From Sutcliffiella horikoshii (GTDB lineage: Bacteria > Bacillota > Bacilli > Bacillales > Bacillaceae_I): a DNA stretch of 64,000 nucleotides. This document shows, piece after piece, positions 18,565 through 27,288 of the stretch. Where the stretch lies: contig NZ_RXZI01000001.1 in the NCBI RefSeq assembly GCF_021991925.1, positions 496,001 through 560,000 of the forward strand, given 5' to 3'. The stretch's first letter is position 1; every line of letters begins with the position of its first letter. Under the pieces are notes generated by a model. The model did not search any database. It was not told where the DNA came from and saw nothing but the letters and a program-made list of their open reading frames with translations. The translations under genes and the position numbers were made by a program.

Positions 18565-18612
18565 AAAAAAGCAGTACAAACTTAAGAAATTAGGTTTTGT
18601 ACTGCTTTTTTA
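18565..18612. terminator. Bidirectional terminator ylbG / minus-strand unknown gene
   Basis: A 15-bp stem AAAAAGCAGTACAAA (18566-18580) / TTTGTACTGCTTTTT (18596-18610). Confidence 0.92.
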
Positions 18613-18622
18613 TGTTTCATGA

Positions 18623-19012
18623 TTATCTTAATGCGGGAATATAATGGTTTAACCGAAGTATCCCAATTAAATATTGAAAATACAGCTCCTTTTCAGCAAA
18701 GGTTTCTGTCGGTTTTACATCGAACTGTATGATTTCCTTGCCAAGTTCTTTTGCAACCTCTTGAAATAATTCGGCCCGCTTATTCGGTTGGAACTTGTGA
18801 TTGGGAATCCCCTCCAAACAGATATAAAGGGCTTGGAAATCCCCAGGGTTTGTGGGTTTCATCACAGCCACAAAGGAAGACATATCCCTTCCGTTTTTTA
18901 CTGTATGTAGCATGATAAGGTGTTGTAGACGACCCTTATTGCTTCTTGTCAACTCCATGAGTTCATATATATCAGAATAACCTTCACCAAGTTCTATAAA
19001 ACGTTGTATCAT
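18623..19012 (-). CDS. Conserved hypothetical protein
   Basis: 129 aa; I do not recognise a characterised family. It appears soluble and mixed alpha/beta, with no signal peptide or membrane segment. Segments HLIMLHTVKNGRDMSSFVAV and FQALYICLEGIP are regular beta strands followed by FQEVAKELGKEII-type helices. AGAGGAGA precedes ATG 19010-19012 on the minus strand, and a strong terminator follows, so coding is well supported. Confidence 0.7.
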   Translation of the reverse strand: MIQRFIELGEGYSDIYELMELTRSNKGRLQHLIMLHTVKNGRDMSSFVAVMKPTNPGDFQALYICLEGIPNHKFQPNKRAELFQEVAKELGKEIIQFDVKPTETFAEKELYFQYLIGILRLNHYIPALR

Positions 19013-19119
19013 TTTCTTCTCCTCTCAAAGCAGCTCTTACTCTTATTTATACTCAAACATACTTTACCATGTAACCTTGAAAATTTGAAGAGAATCCAAA
19101 TGAAGAAGGAGGTTTGCTA

Positions 19120-19440
19120 ATGATGTGGTTTACCCTGATACTCATTGCAAGCATGATTATAATGTATGTCTATGATCATTTCTATGGTAAAAAGTCTACA
19201 GATAAGAATCATGGGTTGCCGATTAAAGGAATGCTTGTCACAGGCATTCTATATTATCTGGTTTCAAAAGGGTTACTCTCAAAAGAAGAGGAAAAGCTCT
19301 TGGAAGATAAGAGCATAGAAGAAATAGAAAGCTATGTTTTCAAAATGGGTGTAATGACTGAACTGGAATGGAGCGAGATTTGCTTGAACCTTTGTGAAGC
19401 ACAACAGGATGGTGGCTTCGATTTTGACAGCCTGGCTTAA
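19120..19440 (+). CDS. Small membrane-anchored protein, unknown
   Basis: 106 aa, not recognised. An N-terminal helix (WFTLILIASMIIMYVYDHFYG) is followed by an acidic cytosolic part rich in Glu (LLSKEEEKLLEDKSIEEIESYVFKMG). AAGGAGG (19107-19113) lies seven bases from ATG 19120; an in-frame TTG at 19114 is too close. It stands just before the MITE-like element and the csfG candidate. Confidence 0.7.
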   Translation: MMWFTLILIASMIIMYVYDHFYGKKSTDKNHGLPIKGMLVTGILYYLVSKGLLSKEEEKLLEDKSIEEIESYVFKMGVMTELEWSEICLNLCEAQQDGGFDFDSLA

Positions 19441-19459
19441 TTTATTCGAAATATAAAAA

Positions 19460-19641
19460 GGCTTTTTTCGTAAACTTTGTTGCTTTTACGTACTCATAAA
19501 CCAACCGTTATATATCTAATTGTCGTGCTCTTTTCCCTGTGATACAACATTCACTGCTGCTTTTTTTAGGTATCTAAGCAGTAAAAAGTCCAACTGCCGA
19601 CTTTTTACTATTGAATAGCAACAATCTTTAAGAAAAGAGCC
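19460..19641. mobile_element. MITE-like element B1 (182 bp)
   Basis: The ends form 25-bp imperfect terminal inverted repeats (19460-19484 and 19617-19641). Both begin GGCT-TTTTC and end TTGTTGCT when read inward. Inside is an 11-bp perfect hairpin AGTAAAAAGTC / GACTTTTTACT. There is no ORF. Partial relatives lie at 24533-24598 and 26838-26880, and a diverged full relative at 58417-58556 shares the internal TGTCGTGCTCTTTTCC. A non-autonomous, transposase-less element is inferred. Confidence 0.65.
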
Positions 19642-19642
19642 C

Positions 19643-19803
19643 AAAAAAAAACCCTGCTCGGATGTCCGGGCAGGGTCCTTCCATCCCTTGACATAATCAA
19701 GGTTAAGAAGGCAAAGGGAGAGGAGAAACCGGAGGAAGAACTTATGGGGAAACGTAAGTCTTCTCCGCGGTTGGCAACAACATCACACGAAAGGATGTTG
19801 TTA
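19643..19803 (-). ncRNA. csfG: Candidate sporulation small RNA CsfG
   Basis: A transcription unit of about 160 nt on the minus strand with no ORF. It starts about seven bases after a perfect sigma-G promoter. The 5' end folds as a 9-bp perfect hairpin (19776-19784 with 19794-19802). A long interrupted stem follows, from ACCGCGGAGAAGA to CTTCCTCCGGT. Next come an unpaired pyrimidine-rich stretch (TTTCTCCTCTCCCTTTG) and a small CCTTGA/TCAAGG hairpin, then a strong terminator with nine T. B. subtilis CsfG is, as I recall, a conserved forespore RNA encoded between ylbG and ylbH, with pyrimidine-rich motifs. Position, promoter and composition all fit. Confidence 0.75.
19651..19676 (-). terminator. 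Terminator of csfG candidate
   Basis: Minus strand: ACCCTGCCCGG / CCGAGCAGGGT with a short loop and one G-T pair, then TTTTTTTTT (19643-19651). Confidence 0.9.
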
Positions 19804-19808
19804 AAACT

Positions 19809-19838
19809 TAGTATGAACAGAATTAGAGAATGCTATAC
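19809..19838 (-). promoter_or_regulatory. Sigma-G (or sigma-F) promoter of csfG candidate
   Basis: Minus strand: GTATA (19834-19838), 18-bp spacer, CATACTA (19809-19815). This matches the sigma-G consensus GHATR-N18-CATNHTA at every position. Confidence 0.8.
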
Positions 19839-19987
19839 ACATTAGTTTAATCTTATAGAAATTGGTTTAATCATTACTTGTGCTCGGGAGTCTCCTTTCA
19901 TGGTGCTTGAGAAATACTTTTGAATTTCTTGTCGAATATGATAGGATATTCATGATTGACAAACTAGAATTAAAGTATGGTGATACA

Positions 19988-21047
<1,060 letters not shown>

Positions 21048-21057
21048 AAAGCACATT

Positions 21058-21094
21058 ACCAGCACTGTTGAACTTCTCAGTGCTGGTTTTTTAC
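21058..21094. terminator. Bidirectional terminator coaD / ylbJ
   Basis: Stem ACCAGCACTG (21058-21067) / CAGTGCTGGT (21078-21087), followed by TTTTTT. The ylbJ stop codon lies inside the hairpin. Confidence 0.92.
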
Positions 21095-22318
21095 ATTTTT
21101 CCTCTTTCTAAATAACAGAAAAAGGTAGATCCATAACATGGATAAGGTGAAAAGCGGGCCGTACACTTGAAAAAGTTTCAACATGTTTTCCCAAAAACCA
21201 TCAGGTATCAATGGAGAAAAAACCGGTATATCTCCGCTGACAGTTTCAAAGCCCTCCAGCTTCCGATCCAGGGGATGCCATAAGATAAAAGTAATGACTG
21301 CTGCAAATGTCCCGTGCAGTATACGTGCAAAGAAGAAAGGTTTAAATCGGATATCGGACTCTGCCAATATACTTGCGACCTGTGCCTGAACGGAGAATCC
21401 ACTGAAGGCAAGGAAGAAGCTCGTCACGATGATCTGCTCCATCAAGCTTACACCTTTCACCTCACTTGTCAGCTTGCCTCCTAGTGTGATTTCAAAAAGA
21501 CCGGAAATGAGCGGATAGCTGAGATCCTTTGAAATATCAAACACTGTCAGCAATAGACTGATGATGCCAGCAAGTATAGCGGTAACAGATATGAGTGACA
21601 GCATACTGTTCAGAACGGAAAACAGGATAAGGAAGCCTCCGACCATGAGCAATGTCTGTACTGACGACAGAACTGCATCACCAAGCAGTTTCCCTAAAGG
21701 TTTATTGTTCTTTAAACGGGTCCTATGAAGCTCTGAGAAGGCCTTTCTCAAAGAAACCCTCTGTCTGGTCCTAGATAGTTCATCTTGCCGTTTAGACTTA
21801 TAATATGGCCCATGAAACCTCATGACCAGTCCAACACAAATATTCCCGATGTAATGCGCAGCAGCCAGAATGATTCCCACCTTGGGGTTATGAAAAAAAC
21901 CCACTGCAATTGCACCGAATATGAAAAGGGGATTGGATGAGTTGGTAAAAGACACAAGTCTTTCCCCTTCCACCTGAGTGATCTGATTTTCCTGCCGTAG
22001 CCTTACAGTGAGTTTTGCCCCGGAAGGATAGCCGGATGCCATTCCCATCGCCCAAACAAAGCCTCCTACTCCCGGTACCCGGAAAAGAGGACGCATAAAT
22101 GGCTCGAGCAGGACCCCGATAAATGCCACTACCCCAAAACCGATCAGTAGTTCACTGATGATCAAGAATGGAAGGAGGGAGGGGAATACAATATCCCACC
22201 ACATATTAAGTCCCCTAACACTCGCTTGAAAAGAAGCTTGAGGATTAAGAATAAGAGATAGTGTAAGTAGGGAAATAATAATAGCAAAAAACAGCGTTTT
22301 CCATTTTGAAGAATCCAA
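21077..22318 (-). CDS. ylbJ: Sporulation integral membrane protein YlbJ
   Basis: 413 aa with about eight to ten membrane helices and the nucleoside-recognition-like segments SGYPSGAKLTVRLRQE and LVSFTNSSNPLFIFGAIAVGFF. YlbJ is a sigma-E-controlled protein needed for full spore resistance in B. subtilis. The frame opens at 22405, but AAGGGGGGT on the minus strand (22324-22332) directs initiation at TTG 22316-22318 (MDSSKWKTLFF), which matches the family length. Divergent from ylbK. Confidence 0.9.
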   Translation of the reverse strand: MDSSKWKTLFFAIIISLLTLSLILNPQASFQASVRGLNMWWDIVFPSLLPFLIISELLIGFGVVAFIGVLLEPFMRPLFRVPGVGGFVWAMGMASGYPSGAKLTVRLRQENQITQVEGERLVSFTNSSNPLFIFGAIAVGFFHNPKVGIILAAAHYIGNICVGLVMRFHGPYYKSKRQDELSRTRQRVSLRKAFSELHRTRLKNNKPLGKLLGDAVLSSVQTLLMVGGFLILFSVLNSMLSLISVTAILAGIISLLLTVFDISKDLSYPLISGLFEITLGGKLTSEVKGVSLMEQIIVTSFFLAFSGFSVQAQVASILAESDIRFKPFFFARILHGTFAAVITFILWHPLDRKLEGFETVSGDIPVFSPLIPDGFWENMLKLFQVYGPLFTLSMLWIYLFLLFRKRKNVKNQH

Positions 22319-22658
22319 GCTGTTACCCCCCTTGCGTAGAATGTTGCATGAAAAATGAAAGGCTCGTGCTCCTGTAGAAGATGTGCGGATTTCTTTTTTG
22401 TACAAGAATGATTAGGTTTTTGTTAGAATAATATTAATTACCCATACAGTGGCAACTAGATTGTCCAGCTACCTTACCTTTCAATATACGTGGATGGGAC
22501 AGGGAATTAGAACCTAAATTGACCCAAGTCTTCACAGTTTGTTCACCAAGAAAAAGGAAAAGCGTATGATAAATAGAAAGAGGTTATCAAAGGATAACCA
22601 TATAAGACTTTGGTTGCTGTCCAGCACTAGGTGGCTGTAAACAGCTTGAGGTGATGAC
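22319..22658. other. Divergent ylbJ-ylbK intergenic region (340 bp)
   Basis: No gene seen. It contains a short perfect hairpin GGTTATC (22582-22588) / GATAACC (22593-22599) with a four-base AAAG loop. A weak dyad near the ylbK start (GCTGT...ACAGC, about 22617-22645) is also present. Promoters for both genes must lie here, but I could not assign them convincingly. Confidence 0.4.
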
Positions 22659-23456
22659 TTGAAGGAACCTAGAATAGGAATTGCATTGGGATCTGGTGGT
22701 GCTCGTGGATTCGCTCATCTTGGTGCGCTTAAAGTATTGGAAGAAGAGAATATACCCATAGACCTTATTGCAGGTAGCAGCATGGGGGCGCTTGTCGGAA
22801 GCTTTTATGCAATGGGTCATGATATGGACCGCCTCTATAAAATAGCGACTGCCTTCAAACGAAAATATTATTTGGATTTTACTGTTCCCAAAATGGGGTT
22901 TGTGAGTGGAAACCGTGTCAAGGAACTCATCCGCATGTTTACTCAAAATAAAACAATAGAAGAATTGGACATTCCGCTTTCCATTGTTGCAACCGATTTG
23001 GAAAGAGCGGAAAAAGTGGTATTTACTAGTGGTCCCATTTCCGATGCTGTCAGGGCAAGTATATCCATTCCAGGTATCTTTGTGCCGGAAAAGGTAAATG
23101 GCCGCCTGTTGGTAGACGGAGGGGTTGTTGATCGAGTTCCTGTCAGTGTGGCAAAGGAAATGGGGGCGGATATTGTCATTGCCATTGATGTGTCACAAGT
23201 AAAAACAAATGAACCCGTGGATTCAATATTTGATGTGATTATGCAGACTATTGATATAATGCAGAATGAATTGGTGAAACGAAGTGAATTGGAAGCGGAT
23301 ATAATGATAAGGCCTTCTGTGGCTCATTACAGTTCAAGGGCATTCACCAATATTGAAGAAATAATCCGAATCGGGGAAGAAGCAACAAGATTACAAATAC
23401 CTTATATCAGAAAGTTGCTAGAGGAGTGGAAGGAGAAACATCAACATGAAAAGTAG
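22659..23456 (+). CDS. ylbK: Patatin-like phospholipase/esterase YlbK
   Basis: 265 aa. Patatin fold signatures are complete: oxyanion loop GSGGARGFAHLG (11-22), nucleophile elbow GSSMG (about 39-43) and catalytic Asp in DGGVVDRVP (about 154). It is related to the RssA/NTE group; substrate is unknown. It starts at TTG 22659 with GAGGTGA close upstream. The 3' end overlaps ylbL by 11 bases, implying co-translation. Confidence 0.9.
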   Translation: MKEPRIGIALGSGGARGFAHLGALKVLEEENIPIDLIAGSSMGALVGSFYAMGHDMDRLYKIATAFKRKYYLDFTVPKMGFVSGNRVKELIRMFTQNKTIEELDIPLSIVATDLERAEKVVFTSGPISDAVRASISIPGIFVPEKVNGRLLVDGGVVDRVPVSVAKEMGADIVIAIDVSQVKTNEPVDSIFDVIMQTIDIMQNELVKRSELEADIMIRPSVAHYSSRAFTNIEEIIRIGEEATRLQIPYIRKLLEEWKEKHQHEK

Positions 23457-24471
23457 ATATGTAATGAGGTCCCTTCTAATTGGGATCGTACTCGCGGTGG
23501 TGCTCAATTTTATAACATTGCCCTTTTATGTGACTCGACCTGGAGATGCACAGGAATTGAGGCCGCTTGTTTCTGTAGAAGGTGGATATGAAGACGAAGG
23601 AAGTTTCATGCTGACGACAGTTAAGATGGGTAAAGCAAATATATTCACCTATGCTCTTGCAAAGATAAGCGAATATCAAAATATCTTTCCCATCAATCAA
23701 ATCCGTTCCGAAGATGAATCTGATGAAGAATATTCCTATCGTCAGTTACATATGATGGAAAGCTCAAAAGAGACGGCCATTAAGATTGCCTACGAGAAAG
23801 CCGGGAAAGAAGTGGAACTGATTTCCAAAGGCGTTTACGTATTTAGCGTGAAAGAAGGCTTGGCAGCGGAAGGGAAGCTCAAAATAGGGGATCGCATCAC
23901 ACATATTGACGGAGAGCCTACAGCAACCGCGGAGAAACTGATGGAGAAGGTGGGAGAGAAGTCCATTGGTGATGAAATCATTCTTACATTCGACAGAAAT
24001 CAAAAGGAAGATACGATTTCCATTACGCTAGGACAACATCCGGAAGATCCTGATCGCGCAGGACTTGGGATCAGCTTGTTGACCGATTATGAAATAACGA
24101 TGGATCCACCTATCACAATTAACACGGCCCAAATTGGTGGGCCTTCTGCAGGGTTGATGTTTTCCTTAGAAATATACAATCAGCTATTAGAAGAAGATAT
24201 TGCAAAAGGATATCAAATAGCTGGTACTGGTGCCATCAATGAAAATGGAGAAGTACAAAGAATTGGTGGAATTGCACAGAAGATTGTAGCGGCGGATAAA
24301 TCTGGCGTGGATATATTCTTCGCACCGAACGAAAAAGGGGCGGAGGGTTCTAATTATCAGGAGGCTCTTATTGCTGCTGAAGATATTAAGACATCGATGA
24401 AAATTGTGCCGGTTGATACATTTGAAGATGCAATTGAGTATTTGGATCAATTAGATCATAAATCTGAATAA
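23446..24471 (+). CDS. ylbL: YlbL/SepM family PDZ-containing serine protease
   Basis: 341 aa. N-terminal membrane anchor (about 8-30), a PDZ domain (about 125-205, GLAAEGKLKIGDRITHIDGEP) and a C-terminal Lon-type S16 protease domain. The catalytic Ser lies in GGPSAGLMF (about 234) and the Lys in AADKSGVDIFF (about 285), a Ser-Lys dyad. Relatives include SepM, the competence pheromone-processing protease of streptococci; YlbL of B. subtilis has a checkpoint-recovery role in degrading YneA. A strong terminator follows. Confidence 0.92.
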   Translation: MKSRYVMRSLLIGIVLAVVLNFITLPFYVTRPGDAQELRPLVSVEGGYEDEGSFMLTTVKMGKANIFTYALAKISEYQNIFPINQIRSEDESDEEYSYRQLHMMESSKETAIKIAYEKAGKEVELISKGVYVFSVKEGLAAEGKLKIGDRITHIDGEPTATAEKLMEKVGEKSIGDEIILTFDRNQKEDTISITLGQHPEDPDRAGLGISLLTDYEITMDPPITINTAQIGGPSAGLMFSLEIYNQLLEEDIAKGYQIAGTGAINENGEVQRIGGIAQKIVAADKSGVDIFFAPNEKGAEGSNYQEALIAAEDIKTSMKIVPVDTFEDAIEYLDQLDHKSE

Positions 24472-24478
24472 ATGACAA

Positions 24479-24514
24479 ACAAACGCCTCACGTTGGTTGT
24501 GAGGCGTTTGTTTA
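24479..24514 (+). terminator. Terminator of ylbKL
   Basis: 12-bp stem CAAACGCCTCAC (24480-24491) / GTGAGGCGTTTG (24499-24510), then TTTAT. Confidence 0.9.
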
Positions 24515-24532
24515 TGCACATTTAGAGTAAAG

Positions 24533-24598
24533 AAGCGGTAAAATGTCCAATTGCTGACTTTTTACTAGTGAATAGTAACGAACTTTCAAGCATAGAGC
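24533..24598. repeat. Partial MITE-like element (right half)
   Basis: About 66 bp closely resembling the right half of the element at 19460-19641. It includes GGTAAAATGTCCAATTGCTG, the ACTTTTTACTA-GTGAATAG segment and the AGAGCTT end. It lies between the ylbL terminator and the ylbM stop. No left half is recognisable. Confidence 0.55.
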
Positions 24599-25843
24599 TT
24601 AAAGAAAACATTCCATATCTTCATCGTACCTGATTGGAGGTTTAGAGAATTCTTGTTGCATCCACTCACTGCGTGCAGGCTCATTGAATTTCATCGCATA
24701 TGTACTGGTAGCGCGGATATCCATGTCAAGCATAGGACTTTCCACTCCAGAAACCTTTGATAGGATGGGAATCTCTACTTCTTTCTTTATTTGTTTCAGA
24801 TAATGCTGGCCTCTTCTACTCATACCAAGCAACCGGATATATTCGCTTCTCTTGGTTGAAGAAACATCCAACATAACATCCTTTTTGGTGTTGGTGAGGA
24901 GGTGTGTACACATTCGTTGTAGCCTTGTCCACGTATATCTCTTTGTTTTTAGCTTTGTCATGAATTCATGGAAGTTCATACTTTCTTTCATTGTATGGAT
25001 CAAACGATGCTCAAGCCCTTCCTCCACTTCGTAGATTTTAGCGAGTTCTTTCGGAGTGCTACAAAGAATTCGATATTTCAAAAGGGTGAAATAGTCTTCC
25101 CACTGGTGAAAACTGCCGACCTTGTGGAGATAGTGATCTAAAAGGTCATATGTTTTCTCGGGTACAAAGCGCTGGACTTTTTCAATATTTCCATTGTTAT
25201 CGAATAGATGTTTCCTTATACTTGTGGCACTTGCGATTGGTGTATCATTGAAATCGGGGTCATGATAACCTGCGGCTGTCCGCTCGATAGTATAAGCCTG
25301 CATAGTGCTTTGCTGCTCTTGGATTGCCTTTACATAATGATATCCAAGAATATTGTTTGGCTTGGTTAAATCCAAAATATCATCTTTATTTTCCGTCAAC
25401 TTTAAAAAAGCAAGGGAGGATGCTTTTGGAAAACTGTATCCTTGTCCCATGAATGTTTGTACTAGAAAGTCATGTTGTTCTTTTTTATGATCCATCAAAG
25501 ATATTGTTTTCTTAAAATCCTCCATGTTACCTTGTTCACTTCCGAAGCAAACAGAATGACACTTTAGGCCTGAAAGAATAGAAATAGAGCCGCTGGCGAA
25601 TACCTCCGCTTTTTGTGTGGCAAAAGCGTAAGGCAACTCCACCACGATATCTATTCCATTGGCAAGAGCCATTTTCGTACGCGTCCATTTCGAAACAAGT
25701 GCAGGTTCGCCGCGCTGAAGGTATTGTCCGCTCATTACGGCAATGACAACTTCAGCACCTGTTTTTCTTTTTGATTCTGTCAAATGAAATAAATGCCCAT
25801 TATGAAAAGGGTTGTATTCAACAATTACACCTAATGATTTCAT
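24599..25843 (-). CDS. tmcAL: tRNA(Met) cytidine acetate ligase TmcAL (YlbM)
   Basis: Forms N4-acetylcytidine at the wobble position of elongator tRNA-Met using acetate and ATP. 414 aa. The N-terminal nucleotidyltransferase motif GVIVEYNPFHNGHLFHL (H-x-G-H) is intact. Conserved segments GQYLQRGEPALVSKWTRTKMAL and SATSIRKHL follow. ATG 25841-25843 has GGTGGGTGA upstream. Divergent from ylbN, as in B. subtilis. Confidence 0.93.
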   Translation of the reverse strand: MKSLGVIVEYNPFHNGHLFHLTESKRKTGAEVVIAVMSGQYLQRGEPALVSKWTRTKMALANGIDIVVELPYAFATQKAEVFASGSISILSGLKCHSVCFGSEQGNMEDFKKTISLMDHKKEQHDFLVQTFMGQGYSFPKASSLAFLKLTENKDDILDLTKPNNILGYHYVKAIQEQQSTMQAYTIERTAAGYHDPDFNDTPIASATSIRKHLFDNNGNIEKVQRFVPEKTYDLLDHYLHKVGSFHQWEDYFTLLKYRILCSTPKELAKIYEVEEGLEHRLIHTMKESMNFHEFMTKLKTKRYTWTRLQRMCTHLLTNTKKDVMLDVSSTKRSEYIRLLGMSRRGQHYLKQIKKEVEIPILSKVSGVESPMLDMDIRATSTYAMKFNEPARSEWMQQEFSKPPIRYDEDMECFL

Positions 25844-26003
25844 CGTTCACCCACCATATCATTTTTCAGATTAGCGCTATTTTTATTTGGATACTTGTTC
25901 AAATTACGTTATTATGTCTATAATTATAGTGTAAAGAAAAAATATTGACAAATAAACATGCGAAAGCTATAATTACTTTTGTTGCCTTGAGGTGAATATC
26001 TTG

Positions 26004-26519
26004 TTGAAATGGACATTATTCCAGTTAAATCAGTTACAACATAAAGGTTTAGAAATCGATGAAACAGTTGATGTAAGTGAAATTACGGCACATAGTGAAA
26101 TTCGATCTGTCAAACCAGTTCATGTAACTGGAAGAGCTGATTTAAGTTCAAAAAAAGCTACGTTTCATCTAACTGTGGAAGGTAGTATGGTTTTACCATG
26201 TTCACGTACGTTGGTTGATGTGGACTATCCTTTTACGATAAAAACAACTGAAACTTATCTTTTTCAGCCTGACGAGTATGAAACCGACGAGGAAGAACTG
26301 CATACGGTCGAAGGGGATGTGGTCGATTTACTTCCGATCATTCGAGAAGCGATCATCCTGGAAGTGCCTATGCAGGTATTCAGCGAATCTCCTGACAAGG
26401 ATGAGGCTGCTCCCCAATCAGGAAAAGACTGGGGCGTCATTTCAGAAGAGGAAACACAGGAAAAAGTGGATCCTAGACTTGCAGGACTGGCTAAGTTTTT
26501 TGAGAAAGACAAAGAGTAG
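26004..26519 (+). CDS. ylbN: YceD/DUF177 family protein YlbN
   Basis: 171 aa, usual YlbN length. The DUF177 core includes VHVTGRADLSSKKATFHLTVEG, the CSRTL cysteine and a C-terminal half ending in GLAKFFEKDK. DUF177 proteins are linked to 23S rRNA/L32 metabolism through their invariant pairing with rpmF, seen here 47 bases downstream. GAGGTGA (25989-25995) could serve TTG 26001 or TTG 26004; the latter gives MKWTLFQL, like the family. The upstream GTG at 25992 lies inside the binding site. Confidence 0.9.
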   Translation: MKWTLFQLNQLQHKGLEIDETVDVSEITAHSEIRSVKPVHVTGRADLSSKKATFHLTVEGSMVLPCSRTLVDVDYPFTIKTTETYLFQPDEYETDEEELHTVEGDVVDLLPIIREAIILEVPMQVFSESPDKDEAAPQSGKDWGVISEEETQEKVDPRLAGLAKFFEKDKE

Positions 26520-26566
26520 AAATTACATGATGTAGTAGATGCTCATTTTTTAAGGAGGTGGGAAGA

Positions 26567-26740
26567 ATGGCTGTACCTTTCAGAAGAACGTCTAAAACTG
26601 TAAAAAGAAAGCGTCGTACACACTTTAAACTACAAGTTCCTGGTATGGTAGAATGCCCAAGCTGCGGTGAACAGAAATTATCACACCGTGTATGCCCGGC
26701 ATGCGGTACTTACAAAGGGAAAGAAGTAGTAAGCAAATAA
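26567..26740 (+). CDS. rpmF: 50S ribosomal protein L32
   Basis: 57 aa, starting [20 protein letters not shown] with a very basic N terminus. It has a four-cysteine zinc ribbon (CPSC...CPAC), so it is the zinc-binding C+ form. AAGGAGGTGG precedes ATG 26567; the in-frame codon at 26558 lies within the binding site. Operon with ylbN. Confidence 0.97.
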   Translation: MAVPFRRTSKTVKRKRRTHFKLQVPGMVECPSCGEQKLSHRVCPACGTYKGKEVVSK

Positions 26741-26747
26741 ATAGTAG

Positions 26748-26785
26748 GAAAAGCATGAGGTTGATGACCTTGTGCTTTTTTTATG
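26748..26785 (+). terminator. Probable terminator of ylbN-rpmF
   Basis: AAAAGCATGAGGT pairs imperfectly with ACCTTGTGCTTTT, followed by a T-run. Confidence 0.65.
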
Positions 26786-26837
26786 TTTCTGGATTTAGCG
26801 AAAATTATTGTAGTGACGATGAAAAAACCGGTGATTC

Positions 26838-26880
26838 AAAAGTGCGTAAAAGCAACAAAGTTTGCTAAAAGAGCTTTCCT
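26838..26880. repeat. Partial MITE-like element (left end, reversed)
   Basis: GTGCGTAAAAGCAACAAAG, followed by TTTGCTAAAAGAGC, is the reverse complement of the left terminal repeat of the element at 19460-19641. Only one end is recognisable. Confidence 0.55.
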
Positions 26881-26920
26881 TTTCATCGAAAAATTCTTAT
26901 TTTTTTGCTACAAAATGTGG

Positions 26921-27142
26921 TTTGGACACTTATCTTCTTTCTTCAGACACTTAACTTTGTAATTATTGAGGGGTTCGGACAATTTACAGTTAAGATTGGC
27001 CAACTTTACCTTACCATTCGGACATTGAAATTTAGCGTTTGGACAATTGAGCGAAATCTTTGGACAACTATTCAATTTCTTTGGACAAGTAAGCAAAAAC
27101 TTGGGACAAAATCCAGAAATCTTCGGACATTTGAACCGAGCA
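26921..27142. repeat. Degenerate 21-bp tandem array 1 (core TTYGGACA)
   Basis: Ten units. The GGACA (or AGACA, GGCCA) core begins at 26924, 26945, 26977, 26998, 27020, 27041, 27062, 27083, 27104 and 27125. Steps are 21, 32, 21, 22, 21, 21, 21, 21 and 21. Only about 8-9 bases per unit are conserved; the other 12-13 vary freely. The minus strand stays open for 102 codons (Cys-Pro every seven residues), as a 21-bp repeat permits, but it lacks a ribosome-binding site. The array fills the rpmF-crotonase gap. Confidence 0.8.
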
Positions 27143-27288
27143 ACACTAGCCGGGTCACCTGGGCTATCTACAAATCCGTAACCCCACCCCAATATTCCTC
27201 GCCCCTTATAATCCACTAAAAAATCACACTTACCACAAAATATAAGTTAAAATAAAACACAATAATTAAAAAAGGTGGTCCATAAAAA

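Noticed and set aside
26921-27142. CRISPR array
   Set aside because: Repeats of 8-9 conserved bases with 12-13-base spacers are far outside CRISPR dimensions, and no cas genes are present.
26908-27216. 102-codon minus-strand frame with Cys-Pro every seven residues
   Set aside because: It is kept open by the 21-bp DNA periodicity; no ribosome-binding site, and the units are conserved at DNA level only over 8-9 bases.
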